Positions 41,830 through 53,050 of a stretch of 64,000 bases of DNA are shown piece by piece. The position numbers and the translations under genes are program-made. The notes beneath the pieces were generated by a model. It saw only the letters and a list, made by a program, of their open reading frames with translations, was not told where the DNA came from and did no database searches. Source of the stretch: Lepidostoma basale. Taxonomy: Eukaryota; Arthropoda; Insecta; Trichoptera; Lepidostomatidae. The first letter of the stretch is position 1. Every line of letters begins with the position of its first letter. The stretch spans positions 992,001 to 1,056,000 of the forward strand of contig JAHDVF020000729.1 in NCBI GenBank assembly GCA_022606425.2, written 5' to 3'.

Positions 41830-42272
41830 TCATTTTTGACAGGTGTTAAAATAAAATTTTCATTTGTTCCAAAGACAATTTGAATAATTTTATCAATATT
41901 ATTTTTAAGTTCTTACTGGTGTTGGTTTGTTTTAAATGCCTTAATACTGCTAATTTAAAAAAAATGTGAATACGTGGAACATAAATTAACTAGACAATAT
42001 GTGCACCATCAAAAAAATAACATTTTGTGTTGAATTATTTTCATTTTGTTATTTTATTTTATATTATTTCTTTTAGATTTATTTTGTGGATGTTGGACGA
42101 ACGAAGTGTGCGCGGAAGATGCCTATTGGTGGCGATGACGTTTGCAACTCATCACACCGCGTCTCCCGCGGGGCGAAAAGAGAAGGATGAAGTGCCGCAT
42201 CGGTTAAAGTGTGACAGTCCATTCTTTCTGCCTACCCTTTAGGGGAGACGGCGTGATGGTTGGTTAGTTTTT
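41830..42272 (+). repeat. Non-autonomous TTAG-type element (SINE-like)
   Basis: The 5' part (TTTTTGACAGGTGTTAAAAT, TTCATTTGTTCCAAAGACAA, TTACTGGTGTTGGTTTGTTT) aligns with 60985-61095. The 3' part (GGATGTTGGACGAACGAAGT, GTGCGCGGAAGATGCC, ATCACACCGCGTCTCCCGCG) leads to the LINE-shared end and GGTTGGTTAG. The 71-codon open frame over it is not conserved between copies. Confidence 0.82.
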
Positions 42273-42379
42273 TTTAATTTAAATAATTCATACGAATTAT
42301 TTTATGAAATAGTTTTCAAAGTTGAATAATCGTCTCAGCACAGTATATTTTATATTGAATCTTATTTTATCGCGTGCAA

Positions 42380-42720
42380 TGAAAGTAAAATAATGGGTTA
42401 AACCCGGACCAAAAAGCTGTAGGAGTCAACAAAAGCGGAATCCCGAAGATACATCTCCTTCGAGGGACACAATGGGAGGACCTGCATGTATCTCGCGACG
42501 GGGCAGACTGCGGAACTGTAATGTACGGCCGGCGACAATGGCGAGGCGTTACACTCTGTCTCGCGAGGCCCCGAGCAGCCGTTAGGGCATCTCTTTAGGG
42601 CGATACCAGAGATTCGGCTTAATGCTCTCCTAACTACAATGCAGTAACAGCGCCGTAATGATCCTAATAGATGATAATCCTCCCCGCACAGCGCTAGTTG
42701 ATGTTGCACGGAATATTACG
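42380..42720. other. GC-balanced single-copy island
   Basis: CpG-containing sequence (for example CGGCCGGCGACAATGGCGAG) unlike the flanking filler. An open minus-strand frame (42398-42709) has no motif. Confidence 0.35.
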
Positions 42721-42914
42721 AATATTACCATTACATTTAAAACGGCTAGCTACAATTGAGTTCTTATACCAACCCTCACGTATAGAAACGTAGCATGAGA
42801 AACTAGGTAAAGAAATGCTAAAAATATAGTAATGTTGGATTTACTATCACAATATTACGATTTTTTAATAAATTAAAACTGTTTTTTCTTTTCTTTCACT
42901 TTTGAGTTAATTTT

Positions 42915-42955
42915 TCTGCATGTTTCGAAGGTTTTATGCCTTCATCTAATGTATA
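42915..42955 (-). repeat. Hairpin motif related to the hammerhead-like family
   Basis: The minus strand reads GATGAAGGCATAAAACCTTC then GAAACATGC: a stem GAAGG/CCTTC directly followed by GAAACATG. The upstream core differs from CTGANGA, so it may be a decayed or different motif. Relatives at 14118-14160, 14285-14330 and 45165-45200. Confidence 0.5.
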
Positions 42956-42994
42956 TGTGTGTGTGTATGTGTGGGTGTATGTGTGTGCGTGTGT
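42953..42994 (+). repeat. (GT)n-rich microsatellite
   Basis: TATGTGTGTGTGTATGTGTG and further GT-rich units, imperfect. Confidence 0.9.
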
Positions 42995-44120
42995 TTCGCA
43001 TCCAAACTACGCAGCAATTAAGGGAACTGCGAAGGTTACGTGTTTAATATTTTTAATATTTCATAGTGAACTTTTTATTTGTAGCTTGGCTATAACGCTT
43101 CAACAGATCAGAGGGTATGGATTACTACCAACAATATTTTTAATTAACAAGCGCACGATGATCGCAATATTTCCTCTCACGTATCAATATATTCCAACAG
43201 TTTCGTGATACAAATAAAAATTTGCCGACCAGGCCGACGTTACAAATGATTTACAAAAATTATATACAACGTGGCGACCTGACAATCAAATGGAAACAAG
43301 TGTCCAAAAAAGCATTTATATTTTATTTTTAATTTATTTAATAATATTAAAAAATCGATAAAACTGCTTGTGTGAATTCTATGTGATAAAATTTATTCTA
43401 TTTAACCTTTTTTATCTTGCTAACACCATCGAATTTATGACGATGATAATAAAACGTCAAATTATTTACAAATTAAACATTAAATATTTCAATTAAATTA
43501 ATTATTATGAATGCATACAAATACTTGTAGACAAAAACTGGAATTTACCCATGCGGGTAAACCATTTTTAAGGATTAATTGTATCTCCAAAAATTTGTCA
43601 GACGTGGTGGTCGTAAGGAGGGCGGAATGGGGCATGTTGTTAACATAAAGCGATCGCTTAACCCAACCAATGACAGGTCATAAGTCCTGTAAGCGCCTCG
43701 ACCACCATATTCTGTTCCCAGAAAACAATTTACATCTTCGTCTCTATTGAGATACAATTAATCCTTATAAATTAGTTATTTCTAAAAAAACAATGCGGAT
43801 CCTCGTAATCATAAATAATATTTTTAACTCAAATAATAATTATTCAAATATACTAATTTAACGTTTTGCATTATTTATTACGTAACATAAAAAATAAACA
43901 ACATATTGTTGGATAATGGATATACTCGTATATTAAATGATATTCACGTAAAAAAATGACACTAGCATGTGTAGCTTACATGGTTTAGCACTGTTCCCCT
44001 ATAGCATAAGTTTGAGTACCGTCATAGAGATGAAGGCGAAAATCGTTTTTGTAGTAGGAAGGTTATTTATTCTGTGTATAAATAACTAGATAAATATAAT
44101 ATGAACATCAATGTAAAATC
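42995..44120. other. AT-rich; shared segment at 43595-43650
   Basis: TCAGACGTGGTGGTCGTAAG and GGGCGGAATGGGGCATGTT near 43599 match 23356-23400. On the minus strand this gives a short frame ending TCPIPPSLRPPRLTNF, but I know no family for it. The rest is filler. Confidence 0.4.
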
Positions 44121-44127
44121 AGGATGA

Positions 44128-44222
44128 ATTTGAAGATCGGCCGTGTTAGAAATCGGAAGAATCGACGTGCGTGTATGATGTGGAGGAAGCTAGAAAACGA
44201 AGTGATAGTTTGTTTGTGTGTG
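44128..44222 (+). repeat. TTAG-tailed LINE fragment, very degraded
   Basis: GAAGATCGGCCGTGTTAGAA, ATCGACGTGCGTGTATGATG and GAGGAAGCTAG are recognisable family blocks in order. The 3' end is lost. Confidence 0.65.
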
Positions 44223-44224
44223 TA

Positions 44225-44840
44225 AAATGAAATATAGTTTTCTCGGTCGAAAACCAAAATTAAGTGGAAAATTAAGTGGTAGTGTGTTAATTGACAAAAA
44301 AAATCATAAATATGGAATACTGTAAATTAAATTTCACATTGATATTATCAGAATGACACTTTTCCACTTTGATATCCAGGCCGTCATATTTGGAGGTCAA
44401 AAATGCCCGTCACGTTCTACAGCGTTTGTCCATCTCGGAAAATGTGTTTTGCAAATTTCGCTCGTCGTCCAAAAATGTAAAAAAAAAACGTGTTTTTATA
44501 CCGACTAGTTCAAATAAATTGGAGGAGCGGTTGTCAGATCGTTGATATATCCGTTATTTTATAAAAACTGCGGAATTGAAATTGAACAAAAAAAACGAAA
44601 CAGCTTTTGGTCAACTTTGTTTTTCATCAAAGGTTTTAAATGTGATTTGAAATGGATTTTTAGCAATCTTTTTACTGGATGCTCCTAAATTACTAATATA
44701 GTATTTATATTAAAATTATTTATGTTGTTGATTGAAATTTCTTGGTAGAAGTTCATTGTAAATAATGAAAATATTTTTTTTATTTTTTATTAAGAATTTA
44801 TCTATGTTTATTTTTAGTGTAAAATCTACTTATTGATTTT
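44225..44840. other. Non-coding; nothing assigned
   Basis: Contains AATTTCTTGGTAGAAGTTCA near 44737, weakly similar to 40361-40380 and 60380-60400. Confidence 0.35.
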
Positions 44841-44890
44841 CGTCTTCGACCGGTTTCGGCAGCTCGCTGCCATCTTCTGGGTAGTATTTA
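44841..44890 (-). ncRNA. Hammerhead-like motif with one core change
   Basis: The minus strand reads CAGAAGA, extra T, helix II GGCAG/CTGCC with loop CGAG, GAAAC, CG, GT, C. The core U4 is A here; everything else fits. A more decayed relative is at 9273-9320. Confidence 0.5.
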
Positions 44891-44944
44891 TATATACTAA
44901 TTATAGATAGTTCTGAATCTCCCAGTGGATTAACTTATTTTACT

Positions 44945-45110
44945 TGTGTCTCTATTATCGGAGGTTGACATCATGGCTATTTTTATGTTGATAAATCAAT
45001 TCTATACATGGATGTTGTGCTGCAAATGAACCAATCTCAAGGTTTTCTAGACAGGATTTTCTTTTTCTCCTGGGACTTAGATTTCCGTAAATTTTACCTT
45101 GGATAATCAA
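44945..45110 (-). repeat. Repeat end of the 'TATCGGAGGTTGACA' type
   Basis: ATTATCGGAGGTTGACATCA and TGGCTATTTTTATGTTGATA match the family at 38780-38910 and 47735-47850. Confidence 0.5.
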
Positions 45111-45842
45111 TTTTAGATAAAGTTACGGCGTTAGACAATGTGAAATAACACCAATTATATCGTTCTCCCGATGGATGAAGGTGTAAAACCTTAAAAATAA
45201 ACTCAATAGTGGAAAAAACAGTGATTTGATTCATAAAAAAATTGTCACTTGGATAATCAGTTGCATTTATCGTTTCTTATCATCCCAGAAGTATTCCAGT
45301 TTCCTGAGCTTTATGAGTCATAATAATTAATTTTCGGATAGTATACACATTTTTTAAATCTTTAATTTTATTCATCATTCACAGAAAAAATTGTCAAAAT
45401 CAAAGTTATGAGGAAAAGACGTAAAAGTGAAACTCAAATTACAGTCGTAAAAAACGAATACACAGGCAATGCCTAAAGGATAAAAAGAAGAAGGATATTG
45501 AATCACAATAAAAGGTCGAAAATTATAAGGATCGTATAAAAAATATATTAAATAAAAGAGGGATTTAGTTTTTTTCACGCATTTAACAACTCAATCTAGA
45601 TATAAATTTATGAACCATTTGAGAAAAAGCTTAGTCCTAAAATTTAGATGGAACCTTAATCGTACATTTTTACTGTCGAGAAGGAAACTGTATTAAATAT
45701 AAAAAAGAAAGAACGAGAAGAAATTACGCGGAGACAGGGCAAGTTATATGGGGGCAGTAAAACGTAATACAACCTAGAAATTATAAGAATTTTTCTAAAT
45801 CTAAATACTTAAATAATAAAAGGTTAAGAAGCTGTTTCTAAC
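45111..45842. other. AT-rich; hairpin motif at 45165-45200
   Basis: CCCGATGGATGAAGGTGTAA followed by AACCTT resembles the 42915-42955 motif without GAAAC. No other feature. Confidence 0.4.
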
Positions 45843-45930
45843 TGCCAGAGCCAGAGATATCTACTCTCAAATGATAGTCAACGTCGGGGGAAACCTGACA
45901 TGATACCAGGGGAAGAAGAAGAGATACTTT
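45843..45930 (+). repeat. LINE 3' tail (VANV...GAAGAAG family)
   Basis: GAGATATCTACTCTCAAATG, GTCAACGTCGGGGGAAACCT, GACATGATACCAGG, then GAAGAAGAAGAG. Same order as the ends at 32700-32755 and 50612-50695. Confidence 0.65.
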
Positions 45931-46690
45931 CTAGAACAGTCATTACAAATAAAACTAACTGACTATAAATTTATTGCACTGTATGTCAAATTAGTATGTA
46001 TACAAGAACTGTGGTTAGTATATAGCTAAACGGTTATATAAGTTAAGTATATAGTATATATCGAGACTGAAAATCGAAATTTTCAAACTAAATGCAATTA
46101 AATATTTTGGTAATTGTTTTACTGTGGTGAATACTGGAATATTCAAATGTTTCAAAGAATTAGAACATTTTGAGACGAAAACTGAAATGTTCTTAAATAA
46201 AACGTCGTTGAACCTGTCACTCGACGAAAATCGACGGAAACGCGTGGGCTGTTGGTACTATTATGAATTTAGGTACCCATGACGATGCTTTAGAATTAAA
46301 ACTCATATATTTGAGTTATAGAAATCTCCTCCCCGTGCCAGCCCGCAACTCCCACAACCGTGCATATGACACGTGGAATTGAAATCTCAGGAAACATCAC
46401 GATTTCTAAGACGCGTGCGGTATTTTACTGATGTACAGATAAGCTAATCCTTTCAAAGTTAGCTGATGTTCTCAAAAGAGATGTAATGCATCATTCACCT
46501 TCGTAGATTATAATAATTGTTAGTGAACATATCAACATTTTGAATGTTTAGTTAAGGATGCAAATAAAATACATTGCAAAACACCCGAAACCAGATTAAA
46601 TCGGATTTAAAGTCTAAGCTGCATTAGATAGAACAAATGAGATGTGAGTTAAAATATATTTATATAAATTAAGGCATTTGTTTAGAACTA
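45931..46690. other. Non-coding; nothing assigned
   Basis: AT-rich with a mixed stretch at 46200-46420. No motif. Confidence 0.35.
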
Positions 46691-46699
46691 GAGTAGTTA

Positions 46700-47560
46700 C
46701 ATGGGGCGGCGTAGACAGTAATTTCTCATTATAATATTAACCCAAAACATTCGCGAATTCGCATGTGTCCAAAGTTAGAAATTCACGAGGCGTAAATTAG
46801 CGAAAAAGAAAATCCGGAGGCGCGAAACTTTCGGCGGAGGGTAGTCGCAAATTAGCCGACCATCTGAATTGTAGCGCCACAAAGGGACAAACATCCACGA
46901 ATCACAATAAACCCCATTCCCCGGAGAGTAAAATCGCATTTAAAGCACTTTCGGCGGCCATTGTCAAAACTGCGGCAAGCTGCCACATAAATCATAGCTT
47001 ATATGCGACGCGGAAAAAATGTAGGCAGGTATTAAAAGATATTTGTGTTATTATACTACCTCGGCTATGCCAGCCTACACAAACCGGGTAGGTACACCTA
47101 ACGATAAGTACTTAAGCTCGAATCAGGAGATAAACCTACAAAAACAACCAAAGAAAGGCGTTAAATATTAATGGATTTTTTTATGAGACGAGAATCTTCG
47201 TGGCTTGTAGCGATATTTGCCTCTTGGTCCTAATGCGACTTGGTGATCGGGGGACGCAGCCTCCCCGGGCCCGGGTCCTCGTGGAAAAGATAAAGGGAAC
47301 CGACAATAAATAATAATGAATGATGAATGTGGCGGAGTATTCGGAAAAAGGATTCGCCCTTTATCGCACTCGCCATATTTACATTTTGGGGCGGCCGCCG
47401 CCCGGCGATTTGCGGCTAATCCGGATAAATCATTTGCGGGTCTGGAGTATTCCGGGACTTTGGGAAGGTGTGATCGATTGTTATCTCCGCAAAGAAAATC
47501 CCCTTATCGGATGAAGAAGTATATTAATGACCAACGACAAAATAGATTGCTGTTGGTACT
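46700..47560. other. Longest GC-balanced single-copy island
   Basis: About 860 bp of mixed sequence with CpG-rich blocks (GGGGCGGCCGCCGCCCGGCG near 47389; CCTCCCCGGGCCCGGGTCCT near 47260). An 84-codon plus-strand open frame (47316-47570) lies in it and has no recognisable motif. Best guess is conserved non-coding or regulatory DNA; a short exon is possible. Confidence 0.4.
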
Positions 47561-47734
47561 GTACAATTGAAATCTAAAGACTGTAATTAAAGCAATTTAA
47601 TAACTAGTTAAGCTTTCGAAACACTATATAAATTAATGAAACGATTATGTATTTAAATAGCAGTTAATGTAAATGTAAATACATATTAAGAAAAACACGT
47701 AAAACAAAACAAGTTAAGCATAATGCCAAGTCCT

Positions 47735-47850
47735 GTGTCTTCTTCAATCAAAGGTTGGACAACATCGTGGCTATTTTTACTTTAGATGTAGCAGATCTAA
47801 ACAAGGATATTGTACTTCAACAACCATTTTCTTCTCCAGATACTTTGTTA
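47735..47850 (-). repeat. Repeat end of the 'AAAGGTTGGACAACATC' type
   Basis: TCTTCTTCAATCAAAGGTTG, ACAACATCGTGGCTATTTTT match 38780-38910 and 44945-45110. Confidence 0.5.
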
Positions 47851-49465
47851 TAATTCGATTTAACATTGAATAACCAATTGCAACTCTGTATTTCTCGTGT
47901 TTCATTTCTCACAATTTATTTAAATTAAAAACAACACCAAATTAAGATAATTGAATAAAAAAAAGCCACAAGAAATACGATGACTTAATTGAACGTTGTT
48001 AATTCCTTATCCAACCAAAAAAGAATAAGTAAACCTGAAACATACAAACAAAGTGTTGTATCTATTAATTTAAAATACATTTATTTTAATGGATATACTA
48101 TATACATAAAATACTAAGCGAAGGCGAATACGACAAATAATTTTTCAAAATATAATTGTACAAATTATATGTGTGCGTAAAAGTGTGTAAAACATAACAT
48201 GTTTATGTTATGAAAATAAAAATAAAAATTCTTATGTTAAATGTCAATAAGACACCATTTATCCATTATTGAATTTGACAGTACGCCTTCAAGGAGAACA
48301 ATTCAATATGTCGATGGAGGTCATATTTAAAATAGAAAAACTTCGACCTCTTTGAATTCATGGTTAAGTAAATGTGTATACAGAACGAACGATACCAAAT
48401 ACCGTTTTAAAAGTGAAACAATTTGTATAACAAAAAAAGGTTGCTACGAACCCTATCGCTCTTTGGTCTAAGGTCAGAATTTTAAGGGGCTTAAAACAGT
48501 ATTGTGGAGAACGGGTGTAGGGCGAACATCTTGGTGAAGATAAGATTGGATTGAAGAAAGATGAAACAGCGTTTACTCCCGTGGAATGCTACAGACCAAT
48601 GGTGTAATTAAATTATAAGAAGTGCTAAATCCAAAATGCAATTAACCTATTGAATTGTGAGTATATTAGTAGTATTAGTTTAGCGTTCTCCTAATTAGCG
48701 TGTATTTCTTTATGAAATTTATGTATTCATTCATATAAGCCGTAAAACAATATTTCTTCTTGGCGTTCATCTTGACGGGTAACTTCTTGCATTGATTTTA
48801 TCCAGAAATATTTTCTAGAAATATACATCTGTGTCCATTTCTCTTCCCACCTGCCTACAATGAAGCTATTCAATGCGATTTGGGCGATGCATTCTGAATC
48901 CCACCTTATTTATAATGTGTCCAATCGACAGTTTACATCCTTCTCCCAACTTGTAGATTCATCCTGTTTCTGATAAGCCTGATATTTTATTCTCGCAGCG
49001 GTTATTATTTTAAAATTATAAAGAAAATAAGTGATTCTCATAAAAATATTGTTAACTTTAACTCACATATGAATCTATTAAGTTGATACAGACGAACATA
49101 TTCGATCGTAACTACCCTGAAGATGAATACTGCCACGATCTCCGAAACTTCAATAGTGAAAGACGAGTTACACGGATTTTCCCATATCCCAAAAAACAAT
49201 ATTGTATCTATTTCTAAAAAAAAATTACTTCCTCTAAACAACCAATCATTTCCTTAAAATCGTTCCTCCACCCTCCCCAATACTACACTACTTATGCAAA
49301 CAATAAATGTATCATTAACTGTTTAAATTAATTGTGATATTATAAAAATGTTCGAAATTAAACAATTAATAATGTAAAAGTATCATGTTTCGGCCAAAAC
49401 AATGGAATAAAAAATATATTTATAAACCGAAGTGTAGAAAATATTTGAATAATTTGTTATAAATA
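47851..49465. other. AT-rich; possible degenerate hammerhead-like motif at 49117-49160
   Basis: At 49117 CTGAAGAT is followed after about 20 bases by CTCCGAAACTTCAATAGTG, but the helix II pairing is poor. No genes. Confidence 0.35.
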
Positions 49466-49469
49466 TTAT

Positions 49470-49600
49470 ATTTTTACAACAATTTATTGCACTTTTCAGA
49501 AACTGTTTCGGAAAGATGGTACAATATTTATTAAAAACATATATTCAAATGCGAATCCATGACATAAAGTGATGGCAAATATAGAAGCAATAGAAAGTTA
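49470..49600. repeat. Penelope-like terminal relic
   Basis: CAATTTATTGCACTTTTCAG, AAACTGTTTCGG (minus-orientation motif) and then GCGAATCCATGACATAAAGT, GGCAAATATAGAAGCAATAG match the two facing termini of the Penelope-like element without its coding core. Confidence 0.6.
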
Positions 49601-50610
49601 GTTAACTATGTCGATGTCAACGAGCCTGGCGAAACTGGCCGCTATTGAAATAAAAACTAAAGTGGAAATAATTATTTTAAAAAACATTGTTTTATTTAAT
49701 TATTAGTTAGTAAGTTAGTTAGAATATAATGATCTGTAATACAAGTTTTATTCTCATTTAGGTACAATAATATTTTATAATATTATAAAACAAAAACACC
49801 GCCGATAATACTAGCAACGAATCATGAACACGGTCAAAAGTCGACTGTGCTCATTCGCTCGAGGTTTATCTCTGCAAACAATAGTTGAGCAACTCTTTTA
49901 AAAAAAAGTAACACCTTTTGCTTTAATGCTAAATAAAATTATACGGCCGCAGCGGCAAAAATGGCCATAAAAATGACCGAGAACAGATTTTCATAAGCTC
50001 CTTTGCAAACGAAAATGTTTACGGCCAAAGTTAAATCGAATCTAGAGCAACGTAAAAGGGATAAATTTTATATAAAAGAATAATCTCGAACAATATCACG
50101 AACCCAACTAAAATACTGACGTAAATGGCGACATTTGTCCTCGTATCAAACAGTGACCTTGAAAACGTCAGAATTGGATGTTCTCTAAGCGTAAGATGTA
50201 ATTTATTGCAGAGACGTTATAAGTTTTCATCGTTTGTTTTATTGTATTAGAGAAACGTTTCTTTGATAAAACAAACGGGGGGACTTGTCAAATATAATTT
50301 AGTGTAGCTAGAGTAATGTGAGAAATGTGGGTTTTATTGCCGGGAGTGCGTAAAATCCAGCTAATGCTGTTGGTGTTATTAGCTAGTATATCACTGGTAC
50401 CGTTATTAAATATAATATTATATCACTGCGGCGCGGCGCATAGCAATGATGAATACAGTTTTTTTTTTACTTGGATCTTCTGCCATACAGAGGTTAAATA
50501 TTGTTGAAAGTATGATTTGGTGGTTGTTTTATGGAAATGGCGGTGTTAGTTTTTGTATGTAAAATATTGTAATATATGTATGTATATTATATTTGTTTCG
50601 TACTGTTTCG
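49601..50610. other. Non-coding; nothing assigned
   Basis: Some mixed sequence at 49800-50050. No motif or repeat assigned. Confidence 0.35.
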
Positions 50611-50611
50611 A

Positions 50612-50695
50612 GCTGCCAGGGGCAGAGACGCCTACTCTCAATTGATAATCAATGTCGAGGGGACCTAACATAACACCAAATAAAGAAGAACATAT
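50612..50695 (+). repeat. LINE 3' tail (VANV...GAAGAAG family)
   Basis: AGCTGCCAGGGGCAGAGACG, CCTACTCTCAATTGATAATC, AATGTCGAGGGGACCTAAC, ATAACACCAAATAAAGAAGA. Matches 45843-45930. Confidence 0.65.
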
Positions 50696-50714
50696 ACGTA
50701 CGTGAACAAAGTGG

Positions 50715-50775
50715 TAGGCTAACTAACCAGAACGCCGTCTCCCCAAAGGGATAGGCAAAAAATGGATTGCTATAC
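50715..50775 (-). repeat. TTAG-tailed LINE 3' fragment, very short
   Basis: GGCTAACTAACCAGAACGCC and GTCTCCCCAAAGGGATAGGC mark the reverse-complement tail and hairpin. Only the last 60 bp are present. Confidence 0.7.
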
Positions 50776-50783
50776 TTATTTAT

Positions 50784-50905
50784 TGTTTCTTGAACAATGA
50801 TGTTAGCTCCTTATTAAATAATTAAAAAGAATAAAAAGTTCTATATTATAGAAGTTTTATTATATTTTATGGAATGACTTGTTTCGCCTGTCATTATATT
50901 AGGAT
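50784..50905. repeat. Fold-back element, left half
   Basis: TTGTTTCTTGAACAATGATG, TTAAATAATTAAAAAG, GAAGTTTTATTATATTTTAT and GGAATGACTTGTTTCGCC follow the left arm of the family. Confidence 0.72.
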
Positions 50906-51034
50906 GAGTCATAAGATACATCCAAGTTATATTAATCTTGTATATTATGTATTCACCACTATTAAATATAACCTTCTCACATCTTATTGGCAACATATCG
51001 ATCCCCTTCTCATAAAATCTGGTGGGCTTGAACT

Positions 51035-51905
51035 AAAAAAAATGAATCGAGGGAGTGATTGACTTGCTCGTCGTTAATGAAAGTTTAAAAAAATTCTGTA
51101 AGGGACAGAAAAGGTGGTAGTCCGTAGGAGCGAGATCTGTGGAATAGGGTGGGTGTGCCAAAATAGACCACTTTTGTCGTGTATGGGTTGGCGTTATCGT
51201 GTACCAGGATAACGCCTTTCCGATTGACGAGTGTAATTCGCCTTTCCAGTAGTTTTTCATGAACTCTTTGGAAACGCTGCTGATCGTATGTATCGGCAGT
51301 AATCGTTTCGTTGCGCTTCATCAGCTTGTGGTGGATTATTCCTCGACAATCCTACCATACTCACAATAAAGTTTTCTTACCATGAATATTGGCTTTAGCG
51401 TCCGGTAAGGGTGGTTGATCCTTATCCAACAGTTGTTTTTTGTGGACAATATTTTCATAGGTGATCCATTTTTCATCGCCTGTTATTGACCTGTCCAAAA
51501 AAGGCTCGATTTTAGGCTGTGAGAGAAGACTTGTTGCAAAATACATTCAGTCTGCTTTATTTCGATCACTGAGATTATGTGGTATCCATCCTGACTTTAC
51601 CCAATTTTTGCAGGTGTCGATAAACTGTAGATTGTGACGTATTGAGTCTCTCTGCTAACTCCCTTATCGTTGGACGTGGATTTTGTTCCAATATCGCATT
51701 TTAAGTCGGAAGGGCAATCAGCCCTTGGTTCATCTTTCAAAGACTCATCTCCGGAACTAAATGTCACAAACCAATTTCTAACTGCCCGATCGGTTATCAC
51801 ACTGGATATCTTTTCGGCCATCACTCTAGAACTAGTGCCTTATTTGAATTCCCAAGCATGACGAATATACACTTTTTGACTCTCCGTTTTAAGGGTTCGC
51901 AAAAC
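51035..51905 (-). pseudogene. Second mariner transposase, heavily decayed
   Basis: Read across frames on the minus strand: IRHAWEFK, stop, GTS; RAVRNWFVTFSSGDESLKDE; SITGDEKWITYENI; TITADTYDQQ; ITLVNRKGVILVHDNANPYT; and HPPYSTDLAPTDYHLF. These match the order of a DD34D mariner transposase of a different subfamily from the one at 39118-40136. At least four frame breaks and stops. Terminal repeats were not found. Confidence 0.9.
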
Positions 51906-51937
51906 ACCACTGTAACGTCAACCACAATAAAAAGTTA

Positions 51938-52132
51938 ATGATTTCATTGCAGCACAGCGCCAAGTGCAGAGATGACAAGGCCTCAAAGGAGAGAAGGAGA
52001 CCGTCGGAATACCGTAGCGGTTCCACAGCCAAAGTATTCTGCTCTGAAGTGTATGTGTCCAAGTTTGGTCTTAATATTCAAATGAAAACCCACGACCGTG
52101 AAAGACTAGGGATAGCTGGTGATGATGTTTAG
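51938..52132 (+). pseudogene. Unassigned open frame with zinc-finger-like end
   Basis: 64 codons including VFCSEVYVSKFGLNIQMKTH. The C...FGL..H..TH spacing recalls the C-terminal finger of some LINE proteins, but one cysteine of the pair is missing. Sits next to the mariner relic. Weak call. Confidence 0.35.
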
Positions 52133-52134
52133 AT

Positions 52135-52845
52135 ATCTAAAATACTATAATCACTAGAGGTAAGAGATTACAATTTTGTACAAATTAAGTGTGTATATGC
52201 GTAAAACATTATTACACAAACAGTAATATCAGTTGTCAAACAAGCGCGATGCCGCCCACACGAATTTTATGTAAATACGAGCGGTACTGCATACGGCGCG
52301 GGAGACATTTAAGAATATTCCAACTTTCAAGGCTTTCCGTCTTCGTCTTAGCGCGGGGCGTCTGTTTGCCCAACACACTCAACGCCGGAACAGGCGGACA
52401 GAGAAAGTTGTCCTAAGAGCTCATCTAGAATTAAAATACGAATTGGAATAATTCGGTCCGAATACAAACACGAGAGATTCTGTATTACTCAAGTCTCGTG
52501 CTGTTATGTCAAGTGCGAAAAAGAGAAAGAAAAATTCTAGATTCTGTATTCGTTTAGATACACTCGCAAAAAACAAACCAGAGTCCAAGGTCATTCTAAT
52601 GAACATTTATTACCTGAGGCTGTGAAAATATTTGACACAGAATTCATATAGAATGAAATAAAACACAATTTTGAGGATCAACATTAAACATTTCATTCAT
52701 TCTGGTTTATATCATAAATAGATAACTTTTCATAAATCGCCAACTGGTTTAGATTCAGACGATTTTCTTATTTATGAGGGCAATTACAACAGAAAACGGA
52801 AATAATTAAAGCTTCTATTAAACTTATATAGAAAAATTCTGCTCT
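52135..52845. other. Non-coding; GC-balanced island at about 52240-52420
   Basis: The island (for example GCATACGGCGCGGGAGACAT) is single-copy with no motif. Confidence 0.35.
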
Positions 52846-52849
52846 CCAT

Positions 52850-53050
52850 TAAATGTGTGTTGCTTGAACTACAAAGTGCCGTTTTCGTGATGTAATTATC
52901 ACTTTAAGGGCATATAAATGTAATTGATTGATGAAAATGTGGAAATGTAATAAATGTGTGCTGCTTAGACTATTAAGTGCCGTTTTCGAGATATAGATAA
53001 TTATCACTTAGCATATAAATGTAATTGATTGATGTAAATGTGTAGCCTTA
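52850..53050 (+). repeat. Tandem duplication, two units of about 101 bp
   Basis: AAATGTGTGTTGCTTGAACT and AAATGTGTGCTGCTTAGACT start the two units, and both continue through AAGTGCCGTTTTCG and GCATATAAATGTAATTGATT. About 10 percent diverged. Confidence 0.9.

Noticed and set aside
47316..47570. Small protein-coding gene (84 codons)
   Set aside because: GC-rich stretches are open by chance in two frames here, and the peptide has no recognisable motif or context.
49117..49160. Intact hammerhead motif
   Set aside because: CTGAAGA and GAAAC are both present, but helix II does not pair well and the position after helix III is G.
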